DNA of 64,000 nt, from the NCBI RefSeq assembly GCF_021130785.1, contig NW_025776796.1:496001-560000 (forward strand). The letters run 5' to 3'. Of the stretch, positions 46,698-56,869 are shown piece by piece (the stretch's first letter is position 1; each line of letters opens with the position of its first letter). The notes under the pieces are model-generated. The model ran no database searches. It was not told the origin of the DNA and was given only the letters and a program-made list of their open reading frames with translations. Made by a program: the position numbers and the translations under genes. This DNA is from Homalodisca vitripennis. Its lineage: Eukaryota > Arthropoda > Insecta > Hemiptera > Cicadellidae.

Positions 46698-46840
46698 TTT
46701 CAAACTTTCTTGTTTATTTGTGTTAGCTCTATCGCTGGATAGAGACTAAATCGTGTTAATTTATTATTTTATCTAATTTACTTATTGTTCTAAGAATGAC
46801 TGAACAGATTGTAAATCAAATTTTCAAAAAAAATATATTT

Positions 46841-48276
46841 TTTGAAAACTTAGACAGTCAGAAATGACATTTGTCTAGCCCTCGAATGATTGTAGTCTTC
46901 TTATTTCTTAGCCAGAGTAAACAAAATATTGTTGTAAGCACGTCCTCGGAAAATATAATATGTTTATTATCATCACACCTAGTATTTTTAGTCCAGGCAA
47001 TTGCAATACCCAAAGCTAAATTAAATTTTAGGAACTAAATTTTACTGGTTGTATTTTGTAAACTTTATTATTAGGACATCAGTTTATAAGGCTGATAAAG
47101 AAAGATAGAGGATAACGTTTTAGAAAACATTGAAACGACTCAACTGCTCTCTTACAAAGCAGTTGAGTCGACAAAGAGTAAATTTTATCGAGTGTCCGGT
47201 TTACATTACTGTGATGTTCATTTAAAATCATCCAATGCGGTAGTTTTAATTTGTTTTTATATTACGCTATAATCTGCGTAATCCTACACTATCATTATAT
47301 GAAGACTATAATTTTCTGTTAGTAAATACACAATAAATTGCCATATAAAAGGTATAATACTTAAATGCGAAGGCAGCGTCTCTTTAATTTTGTCTACTCT
47401 ACTTTAAAAAAACTACTACTGCACCACAATCAGCGTTATACATATGCCAACAATATTTATCACAATATTTAATATATAAATAAGTGTGACATAAAGTAGG
47501 AGTAAAATTAGGAAAATAAAGTTTCGTAAAACATTTGTAGCTTTACATATAGTTAAAAATAAATTAAATAAATAAATAAATATCTCGTATATACACATTG
47601 GCAGTAATTTTTGGTTTCATTACATTTACATAATCAAAATTTTATAATACATTTAATGTTATAATAATATTTTCTTACTGTTAGCCTACCAGATGTTATA
47701 AATGTTTATAGCGTTAAATTTAAGTAAGATAAACAGTTCGTTTTGACAATGAACTCTCTTAAATATGTGTAAAAATTTAGAATAAAACTTTGTGATCAGA
47801 AAAACTGTTTCAGACAGAGAGAGTGAGATGGATACTCAGTGGGAAGGTAATAGACTCAGTGGGGTTCCTCACTCTGAGTAGGCATGTTACTTGTGTTACG
47901 TTCTTTGGTTTAAAATCAAGTATGAGAAATAATAACAAGCTGCATCCATACACAATCCTATAATTTATGATAGTGTCGAGTGCCTTTATAAATATTTATG
48001 TAATTAAACATAAAAAATATGAAGTGTACGGCATATTTTTAAGCATTTAATAATCAATTGTTATCGGGAAATAACATCAGCGAATTTATTTTAATGTAAG
48101 TTTATTGAAGTTCACTACAGGGACATTTTTCTGAAATAAGATTCTTTTCTTACAGCAGTCATATTCTCATTTGTCAATATATTCTGTAGCAAAATTAGTG
48201 TGTATATTCAAGACTATTACACCAATACTCTTACTGAAACCTACATTAGTCAAATTTTCGCGTCAAATTGTAAAAC
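46841..48276. other. No recognisable gene; one hairpin inside
   Basis: AT-rich. It contains the hairpin at 47136-47170 and a short block near 47820-47880 where ACTCAGTGGG occurs twice. Otherwise nothing is assignable. Confidence 0.4.
47136..47170. repeat. 35-bp hairpin with perfect 13-bp arms
   Basis: CGACTCAACTGCT, nine-base loop CTCTTACAA, AGCAGTTGAGTCG. Resembles in size the palindromes at 10062 and 13424, but shares only short words with them (ACTCAACT with the latter). Confidence 0.9.
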
Positions 48277-48495
48277 GAAAGCATCAGCAAGTAAGATGCA
48301 CTTGTCGTTCATTTATAAATATTTCATATTTTTGAAATATATCTCCCTTACCACATTTCTCTGAAAAAGTAACAATTGCATGCAAGCAATTGAAAGCATC
48401 AGCAAGTAAGATGCAACTGTCATTCATTTATAAATATTTCATATTTTTTAAATATATCTCCCTTACCACATTTCACTGAAAAAGTAACAATTGCA
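48277..48495. repeat. Direct duplication of about 104 bp
   Basis: GAAAGCATCAGCAAGTAAGA starts at 48277 and again at 48392, a step of 115 bp. The copies are nearly identical to ATTGCA at 48380 and 48495, separated by an 11-base linker TGCAAGCAATT. Few differences imply a recent event. Confidence 0.92.
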
Positions 48496-48944
48496 AACAA
48501 ATGTTCCTGTAAAGGTTAGAACATCTCAGACTTGTTATGATAACAGTTACAGACAACATTTTATCAGTGTTGTACATGAGTAAAAATTAATTACAAACAA
48601 ACTGTTTGAAAACTAAATGAAATAATATTCAATCATTAACCACTAACTCGTTTTCAAATAATTGATTGTTTATTTATAAACTTTTCAATTTAGTAACTTG
48701 TGTGCATAAAATAACTTTAGAATTTAAATAATTTTAAATGCACTGAAATTTAGACTACTGGGATTAGAAAACATAGCAAAAACAGATATACTATTAAGCA
48801 ATACCATGACATATCGAATAGTGTGCCTGGAGTTTGGATCTAAATTATGGTAATTTATCACGGTACTGTAAGGCAGGCAATGGCAGATGTTTGCGTCTGT
48901 AGTATATTATGTGTAACGGTAATCTAATAACAATAATCGGTGTA
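48496..48944. other. No recognisable feature
   Basis: AT-rich sequence without assignable content. Confidence 0.4.
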
Positions 48945-49583
48945 ATCAATTCAATTCAATTTTGTATTCACACAATTGATTTGTACAATTTTACAAAAAG
49001 TATACAAATATTGTGTTTTGTCAAGTAATATAATGGAGTAATGTATAATCAATTAAAAACAAGCAAGAACGAGATACCTTAACTTTCTAATAAAAAATTT
49101 AAAGGAAGTAAAAAATTAAACTCAAGGAACTACTTAAGAGAATAAAACACTGAAATCTTTAGGAGGTTTCTTGGCGATCTCTTAAACCCAGAAAGGGAGG
49201 TTTCTGCTCTTATTTGTTCCGGTAACCTATTGAACAGCCGAATACCAAAGTAAAACGGACTCTTCCCAAACTTGGCTGTTCTGTGCTGTGAAAAGCATAG
49301 TTTAGTTTTATTTCTTGTATTGAAATCATAGAAGTCTGTTGTTTTAGGAATTTCATCAAGATTTGTATAAGTAAGAATGAGAACTTCGTAATGAATGCGA
49401 TGTAAAGATTTTGAAATTTTTAAAATATTCTTTGCAAGAGTCGGATTTTCGGAGGTTAAAAATTATTCTCAGAACAGACTTCTGGGATCTTAAAAGCCTG
49501 TCTAAAGAAGATGGATTACCCCAAAACGCTATACCATAGCGCAGAATACTTTCACAGTAATCATAGTAGTAGTCGTAACGCAA
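48945..49583 (-). pseudogene. CR1/L2-like LINE, 3' fragment
   Basis: Minus strand. Frame 49583-49356 reads E-S-I-L-R-Y-G-I-A-F-W-G and S-Q-K-S-V-L-R-I-I-F, the post-RT segment of the LINE type seen at 22025-23135. A shifted frame continues with F-N-T-R-N-K-T-K-L-C-F and F-G-I-R-L-F-N-R-L-P-E-Q to about 49130. The copy ends near 48945-48965 with an ATTGAATTGAATTG tail, a typical short-repeat LINE 3' end. It has at least one frameshift and an in-frame stop, and the RT palm is missing through 5' truncation. Confidence 0.78.
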
Positions 49584-50850
49584 GTGAAGGTATCCAGAAA
49601 GTAAGAAACAGGTGAAACATAGACACCAGATTATATATTAATATTGTTTTAATATCTATGGAAACAGCAAAATACAATTATTTGAAAGTGTTCGATAATT
49701 TCAAAAGTGATGTTTACTTAATTCTTTTACCTCATACTACGTTGGGTTGGAAAAGCAAGTCCAGGGACAGGTGCAACGACAAAGCTTGATAAGGGCAAGG
49801 ACATTTGTTATAGTTCAGTTTAACGTTCAAAGTCGTTCCACACGCAGGACGTCAGGAAATCTTCACCAGGAGTACAAAGCTGAAGACCAGGATCAATACA
49901 AGGACTTATAGATGAGTTACTTTGATTATTTTTAAATCATAGTTTTAGCTCTAGTTTTCTTCTTACCTAAAGCAGTTTACATGCAAGTTTTAGAGATTAT
50001 TAATCACAGTAAACAACAGTAAAACAGTTTGATTGAAGTATACGCATTTCAAATTTTAACAAAATTTTAATCTTTTAAGGATTTTAGAATTTATTAATTT
50101 ATTTTGTTAAGATTATCATAATCAAATATTAACGTTAGTATGCTTTGTGTACAAAAAGAAAAAGAAACTTGTAACTTTGGGTTGTTAAATCCTTTAGCAC
50201 TTTAAATGTACAGAAATAATTAATTTTAGGATTTTTTTTTCTAAAACATTAAAACATTTAAGATCCCTTCATAAATATGAGATAACAAAAATAAAAATGA
50301 ATTAGAGAATTAATTTTCTTAAAGGTGTCTAAGAGTCATCTTTATGGGATTTTATAATAGAGTTAATATGTAAAAAATGTGAAATTATTGAATGCTGTTT
50401 CACTTAGGATTAAAGTTCTACACTTAATTACGTTTAGTTCTTTAAATTCAACAATTAAGATAACTGTATTATGCAGATATGAAGATGAATATGGTGTGTA
50501 TGTTTTAATTTATTCAATTAGTTGCTGAGATTACAACCAGAGCACACATCCATTTCACAAGAGAAACAAAAGGAAGTTATACAGTGATAGAAACAACTTA
50601 TTAAATTACATATTCATATTGAAATTTTACATTTTTACTATGAATAATAATTTTTGGGTCTAATAACTGTTTCATGGTAAAATATAATAACGCGTTCTGG
50701 AGAATATTGCACAGCATGTTCTAAATCATAAGTAAAGTAACAACGTTTAGGTTTTGTTTTTATGACTACAGTAGATCATTGCTTAGCTGTTTCCGTGAAA
50801 AGTAAAGTTTGTTGTCATAAATCAATTAAAAAAATATAATAATTTAAACA
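49584..50850 (-). repeat. DR1 dispersed repeat, reverse copy 2
   Basis: On the minus strand: U near 50540, E (GACTCTTAGACACCTTTAAG at about 50325), A (TTTCTGTACATTTAAAGTGC, then TAAAGGATTTAAC at about 50200), C (GTAACTCATCTATAAGTCC at about 49917) and D (GCTGTTTCCATAGATATTA at about 49664). Full module order is retained, reversed relative to copies 1-8. Confidence 0.68.
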
Positions 50851-51740
50851 ACTCGTACTATTTACAAATATTAATGTAAACTAATCAATGCATTCTGTAC
50901 CAAATATAGGTGAAATATAATATTTTTAATGGCCTTGTAAATTAAATCATACACTAATTAAGGGCTGAAAATTATAACATAACTTTTAAACGGAGTTTTT
51001 TTCAATAGAGTAGTATAATCTTTCATTTAAGCTTACACATAGACTTTGAACTTTCAGTCTACGTTAGAGATAGCGCAGGTTCAAATCCTGTGTGTGACCG
51101 TTGCACTTCTTATCAGTACCAAATACCTTGTACTGTATCGACTCTTCCCCTTATTCTGTTTGATATGGTGCTCACACAGGCCAGTGGCCTATGAGGACGG
51201 GCAGAATAAGGCCTAAAAGCAGATTGGCTTATCCTTGCAATACAAACAGAAAAAATATACGCATACTGAAACGCTGAACTACGATAACTTTTCATTGTTG
51301 AAGCCTTAACCTACAAATTGATTAACTTTCAACCTGAATCTTATTTTGAGTTTACTTTTCTTCAATAGTATATTACAAATATTACGATATATGTTATTCT
51401 GTCATACTCATGCATTTATGAGTTGCTGTAACACAGGATTATATGATACTGTGTAATCTCATGTACATATCCATGAGAACACATACATCTAAATGTTATA
51501 CCTACAATCTCTGCCAGATACTGTATTTACAGATGTTTAAAATGTTAAAATTTAGAGATTGTTAAGAATTTTATTCTGATAATTTTTGGGATTAACGAGA
51601 CGACTGTTAAAATAGTTTAAGGGCTTCTTAGCCTATACATAAGTTTCTAAAATAAACGTATCCTCTAGTTGTTTGTGAAAGTCTGCAAAAAAATTTATAA
51701 AACATGTTATTCTATTCAGTTTGCTCAAAAATGTATCTTC
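50851..51740. other. Mostly featureless; possible tRNA-related SINE
   Basis: At about 51071-51096 the plus strand has CGCAGGTTCAAATCCTGTGT, a good T-arm/B-box lookalike with a pairing stem. It is preceded by a TAGACT...AGTCTA stem-loop (about 51043-51064). A full tRNA fold could not be made, so at most it is a SINE head or tRNA pseudogene. Confidence 0.3.
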
Positions 51741-53328
51741 TATAGTCGAATAGATACAACTTCCGTATCGGCGTGCTGGGGCGTTCTGACGTTGGAGTGA
51801 GAGGGAGAACTGCCTGGTTGGCTACGTGACCAATAGGAGCGAGGAGCGTCTGACGCGGTTGCCATAGCAACAGGCACTATTGCCACATCGCACCGCGGCG
51901 ACCGCTTCTCTGCGCAGTCCTCAAGTGCTACTAGAGTGACTACTTCGAGTTTACTGCTAAATTTGTCTGTGTTCGGTTTTTTTATGTTCGTTGCGAATAT
52001 AAGGGTGTGAGTGTGTGTGTGTTTTATATACTGTACGTTGTACATTAACTATCACCGTAATGTAAAGAAGAGGAGGAACCAGTGCTAATAAAAGGGGCCG
52101 CCCTCGCGTTCGCCCAGTGAGACTATCACCATACACCGAAATCGGCCAGGGCTCTGCTTTGCGCAGTCAGTCATGAGAACATGTGGTTAAAGTCCGGAAA
52201 TATTTTCAGCAAGAAAAGGACAACGACGCTATTTTAATACCATTTAAGAAAGTGTTAGAAAGATCCGCAGCTGCGTTAGGCATAAACAAAAGCACCGTAT
52301 TTGCAATTTGCAAGGAGAAAGAACGTTTACATAGGGTTGGTAATACGACCTTAAAGACTACTGGGGAAAATAGGAGGAAACAGAAAACCGTTACTGCCTT
52401 AGATGGTTTCCAACAGGACGCTATGCGCCTACTGTAAAAAAACTGTTAGTTTCATTAAGGGACGCAAATTTGTTTAGAGGCAGCATTTTTCCTCTCAATA
52501 GTGTATTAGTTACTTTGGGGTTTCAATACAAAAAGTTGAATAAGAGGAGAATTTTATTAGCAAGAAATGGCATTGTTGCTTGGCGTTGCCGATTTCTGCG
52601 GGAGGTGAAAGACTTAAAGTTTGATAACATAGTGTGGTTAGACGAAACATGGGTAAATACCGGCCACACTGTCTCTCGAGGATGGACTGGTGACACGACT
52701 GAAGGAACATTAGCCGCTCCTATTAGCAAATGTGGTGGACTGATTTTACTGCACGCTGGTATATCTGGAGGGTTTGTTCCTAATTGTTGCTTGTTATTTT
52801 CTTCAAAGCAAACCACAGACTACCATGAAGAAATGAACCATCACACTTTTTCAAAATGGTTCAGAGAATCACTTCTAGCTAACCTTTCTGCTCCATCGGT
52901 TATTGTTATGGACAACGCCTCATACCACTCCAAGATTTTAGATAAGGCCCCCACGCTGTGAATGCAATATTAGGTTTTCTGAGTACCAAAATTATTTGTC
53001 CTACATGATATCCAAATTATTTAGTAGTTGTATATTATTATATAGTATAATGGTAACATATTAATATCGCACATATTTGTGTTAAATTAGAGAAATTTCG
53101 TTTCTGATTACTAGTGTAAACAATCGAAAGACAACACACATTGACGCGTTGTTTGTTGGTAAGTACGCTGGCGCGCACCGTCTGATGTTCTCTTCTCAGT
53201 GTTCGGCGAGAAAGTGACCGCTTACGGCAGTTCCTGCACCAACGCGGCAACACCGCGGCATCAGTCTCCCCACTGCTCGCTGCCCCTCCACACCCTTCCA
53301 ATACGGAAGATGTATCTATTCGACTATA
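51741..53328 (+). mobile_element. IS630/Tc1/mariner-type transposon with TA target site
   Basis: Left end TAGTCGAATAGATACA at 51743 is mirrored at the right end finishing at 53326. The match extends about 29 bp (through CTTCCGTAT) with two mismatches. TA dinucleotides flank both ends (51741-51742, 53327-53328), the expected target duplication of the IS630/Tc1/mariner superfamily. The internal 1.58 kb holds one plus-strand transposase remnant. The subterminal parts are GC-rich, in contrast to the host DNA. Well-kept ends imply recent movement, probably by a transposase supplied elsewhere. Confidence 0.88.
52183..52961 (+). pseudogene. DDE transposase of the TA-flanked element, C-terminally truncated
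   Basis: Resembles the large family of insect and nematode DDE_3-type proteins (I recall PTHR33939). The N-terminal frame (52183-52437) has a helix-turn-helix, R-S-A-A-A-L-G-I-N-K-S-T-V-F. A stop and frame change at 52435-52470 interrupt a short segment. The second frame (52470-52961) gives L-N-K-R-R-I-L-L-A-R-N-G-I-V-A-W-R, then V-W-L-D-E-T-W (first catalytic Asp, about 52650). H-A-G-I-S-G-G-F-V-P-N follows, and then V-I-V-M-D-N-A-S-Y-H (second Asp, about 52910). The frame ends just after D-K-A-P-T. The last 80-100 residues, with the third acidic residue, are deleted. A reading frame with basic G-R-P-R-V-R-P lies upstream from about 52097, separated by a TGA near 52172, so the original start was further left. 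Confidence 0.82.
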
Positions 53329-53379
53329 GCCAATTTTCTCTTTGATCAATGTGTAAAGGTTCGATAATGATCAGCCAAA

Positions 53380-54190
53380 TCTTATACAGTGATATGCACT
53401 ATAATCAAACTCGATATTGCCTTCATGTAAATTACCCTAATTGATAACCTGCCTAGTTTGTGTTTCGCTCTGATTTTAATCCTCTCTGTACCCAAAGTGT
53501 GTAGGGAGATTCTCTTTACTATTTCATGGAAAGCATCAGCATCCATAGTGGTATTTACGTGTTTTACATACTTAATCAAAAGTGTATAGTTGTTCAAGAG
53601 AAGTATATTCTTACGTATGTCACACAGACATCCATACGGCATTTTGTAGGAAGTTAAATATTCACAAATAGTTCAACCTAGTGTATGAAAACCAGCAAAG
53701 ATTAAGAACGTTTAATTATAGTAAGTGAAATATTACACGTTAAAGATTTCAGAGAATAGAGTGGAACTTATTGTATAAAAATACGGTCTATAATTTGTAA
53801 TCCATTATATTAGTTACGGGAGTTTACACCAGAGCACTCTTCCACGCAACATTAAATATACAATGTTTAATTGGAACTAAGGTCAAATCTTTAATGGACT
53901 CATAATTTGCTTGTAATGCTAAGATTTTCAGCATTAAGTAATAATTATTTTCGGTGAATACCTACTTGAGAAGACCATCCGTGATTAGATATTCGTTGGA
54001 AAAGTAAATTGAACAACAGTATCAATAAATCTCTGAGAATTTGAATAAATGTTTTGAATATATTAGATTACTGATGATAATCTATTTACACGAGATTTTT
54101 GAGTATTTGAGTGTGTACAAATGCCATGAATAAATAGTTGTTTTGAGATCTAATATCTGATTTCAATTTCACCTATTAAAAGCAAAAGGT
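53380..54190 (-). repeat. DR1 dispersed repeat, reverse copy 3 (diverged)
   Basis: On the minus strand: U near 53840 (AGAGTGCTCTGGTGTAAACTC) and module A at about 53470-53520 (ACACTTTGGGTACAGAGAGG followed by ATTAAAATC). Other modules are too diverged to place. The TA-flanked transposon ends at its edge. Confidence 0.5.
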
Positions 54191-54839
54191 GAATAACACA
54201 TTTATGTTATTACTGCTGGCCATAACTGAAACGTTTTATAAAGTAATCTAGCGTTTATTATATATTCTATTAAGACTTAGGCTGTTACACAGCTCTATTA
54301 TTTAATATAAAAATAGAAAAAACATTACAAAACATGAATCAAAAACTGAAAAAGAATGTGTCCTGTCTTTCTATATATGTTCCTTTTAGGAAAAAAAATA
54401 TTAAATTGAGTAGAAACATAACTACAGGCACTTGTAAACTAATAACATGGATTTCTATCTTTAACGATAGCCATTAAATACTGTAACAATCTCATCACAG
54501 TACGCATTTGGTATGATACTACAGAAGAAACCCAACTACTAAACCTGCAATGAGAAAAACACAATAACTCATTTAAACGTAGCACTGCACAAAATATTAG
54601 TATAGGTACAAAAAATATAGACAAACTATAGCATATTAACTATCACGGAGTAGTTTATACAACATCACTTATATAATAGCTAGTGTAGCAATTGATTTCA
54701 GTTTAGAAAAACTATTCAATTATCGTTCTTAACGAATGTCTGTTCAAGGATCATTGTGATAATGGTTTTCTCAAGCCGGTGTTAATTTTGTATGTGTAAT
54801 TTTGTATAGGTTATAAGATGACAAGACTTGGTTTAATGC
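54191..54839. other. No recognisable feature
   Basis: AT-rich sequence; the minus frame 54439-54624 is not recognisable. Confidence 0.4.
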
Positions 54840-55955
54840 TAGTAGTAGTCTTAACGTAAACAAGTGTAACAATATTTATTATCCATGGAAACAACAAAGG
54901 ACATTTATTGCAATTTTTTAGAAATAAATTCCAAAGTTTTGTTTACGAAAGTCGTTAACTCTCACATTATCAGTGAAGCATCACGAAAGACAAAATGTGA
55001 AGGCCAGAAGTTTGACATGGACCAGGATTTTTTCATATTTCAATTTTATATTTTACACGCAGGTCCAAGAATCTCCACCAGGATTACGATAACCTGCCCC
55101 AGGACCTGGAATTATAGATGAGTTACTTTTATTATTTAGATGTAGTTTAAATATCTTAAAACATTTCTTGACACTAAAAGAGCAAAAATTAGAGGAACAG
55201 TTCATATGGAATGAAAACGCGTTTATAATTAATTGAATTTAAATATTTAAGTGATTTTTCAATGGGTTTATATGTTGTTTCATGAAAAGGAACATAATCC
55301 AAAAATTACGATCGTTGTTATTTTAATAGGAATAACTTTAATTTTGGCTGTCAAAAATCATTTTGTACCATAAGTGCACAAAAATAATCAGTTAAAAATG
55401 TCTTTAAGTTAGATATACGCACAACAATGTTTTGTGACTCATTCATACATAATTGACAACAATCGTTTAAGATTACTAAGACAATTTTTTTCTTATAGAC
55501 GTCTTAAAGATATTCTTTGGCATTTTATAGTAGGGTAAATATAGGCAATAGGTTGAAACTAGTGAATGCTAATTAATGAAGATTACAATTTATTATTTAA
55601 TGATGTATATTTGTTTAAACTCAATAATTCTTAAAAAGGACTATTACATGTTTGAAATGAAATATGGTTTCAAAATTTTACTTTATTATTATATTAGTTA
55701 CCGAGATATCTACCAGAGCTCTATTCCTCCTTAAAAAAGAAACGTAGTAGACAATTTAAATTATATAGTTACAGGAAAACCTTGTTAGATTACATTGTAA
55801 CCAAAATATAGACTTCATTTCACTATAAAAATAGTTTTATTTCATGATAAAATATAATAAATCGCTGTGGAGGATCTTGGTGAACATGTTTTAAATAATG
55901 ATAAGTTATGTAGTTTCGTATAGTTTGACATCATTTTTGTGGCTACAGTGGAACA
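54840..55955 (-). repeat. DR1 dispersed repeat, reverse copy 4
   Basis: On the minus strand: U (AGAGCTCTGGTAGATATCTC at about 55718), E (GAATATCTTTAAGACGTCTA at about 55505), C (GTAACTCATCTATAATTCC, then AGGTCCTGGGGCAGG at about 55120) and D (TTGTTTCCATGGATAATA at about 54890). The fold-back MITE lies immediately to the right. Confidence 0.68.
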
Positions 55956-55960
55956 CTAAT

Positions 55961-56363
55961 TTAAGGGGGTTCGGTATGCCCTATCCTTCCCATGTTAATT
56001 TGGCCAATTTTATGTACCTTTTTCTCAGAAACCTTTAAAGCTATCATCATCAAACTTTAGGACACTACTATTTAGACCTTTGTTAACATTTAGAGCGGAA
56101 CAAAGTTAAAAAAAGAAGTTTTTATTTAATTTGTTGTAAATAAAAAATTTATTAATTTTTTGTAAAATAATTTATAGTTATAATTTTTTTAATACAAATT
56201 TAAAATAGATTTTTATAATTTCTTCCGCTCTAAATGTTAACAAAGGTCTAAATAGTAGTGTCCTAAAGTTTGATGATGATAGCTTTAAAGGTTTCTGAGA
56301 AAAAGGTACATAAAATTGGCCCAAATTAACATGGGAAGGATAGGGCATACCGAACTCCCTTAA
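55961..56363. mobile_element. TTAA-flanked fold-back MITE with about 140-bp inverted repeats
   Basis: TTAA at 55961-55964 and 56360-56363 flank an element starting GGGGGTTCGGTATGCC. Left arm 55961-56100 and right arm 56223-56363 are inverted copies with only a few mismatches (for example GGGGG/GGGAG at the tip). The 122-bp centre is nearly pure A/T. There is no coding capacity. The TTAA target is characteristic of piggyBac-mobilised elements. The minus frame across it is an artefact. Confidence 0.93.
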
Positions 56364-56869
56364 ATAAATTACTGAGAACATTTCTATTTTCAGAATATTT
56401 TCCATGAAAATTATTTTATTTTTATGATTAAATTACAAGAAATTATTATCACTTAACTGGTCAGCGTATTTACTAACTTTATTTTCCTTGCAATAACACA
56501 TGGATTTATATGTTAATGTGTAATTTTGGAAAGCAAAAGATATTATTAGACTATAACGTTTAATCGGGTCAGGGATAGTTTATAAAAATATATAACCCTA
56601 ATACACCGGATAGAACAGTCGAGAGGAGTAAAATCCAGGGTTCGAAAGGGAGAGGTAGTTTCCAAGTTCAGCTCAGAACCGAATTAATGTGAAACCAAAA
56701 GCCGAAGCAAATACAGCACCGATGATTAACGGGTCAACATGCTTTCATCATCGCAGACTCGGAAACGAAAGGGAATAAAGGGAAGGCGTCAGCATTTGCT
56801 TTAGGATGACTGTTCCACTACCTAACCGTCCCCTAATACGACAGTTGTTAGTTCAACTGAAGCTCGAAA
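56364..56869. other. Unassigned flank of the tandem array
   Basis: The first 200 bases are AT-rich. From about 56590 base composition becomes more even, like the array that follows, so this may be the outer part of the Gypsy LTR or leader. No LTR end motif could be fixed. Confidence 0.3.

Larger units (their letters stand above)
42600..46840 (+). mobile_element. Near-complete Jockey-clade LINE
   Basis: A two-ORF non-LTR retrotransposon with a short 5' leader (about 110 bases), a gag-like ORF1 with three zinc knuckles, and an ORF2 with apurinic endonuclease and reverse transcriptase. A short 3' UTR ends in A-rich sequence near 46823-46838. ORF1 stop and ORF2 start overlap as ATGA. The 5' boundary is estimated from the end of DR1 homology. 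No target-site duplication could be established. It is the best-preserved LINE in the window, with five premature stops and one frameshift over about 4 kb. Confidence 0.85.

Noticed and set aside
56178..56405. 75-codon minus-strand frame in the fold-back MITE
   Set aside because: It lies on one arm of an inverted repeat with a pure A/T centre and has no protein resemblance.
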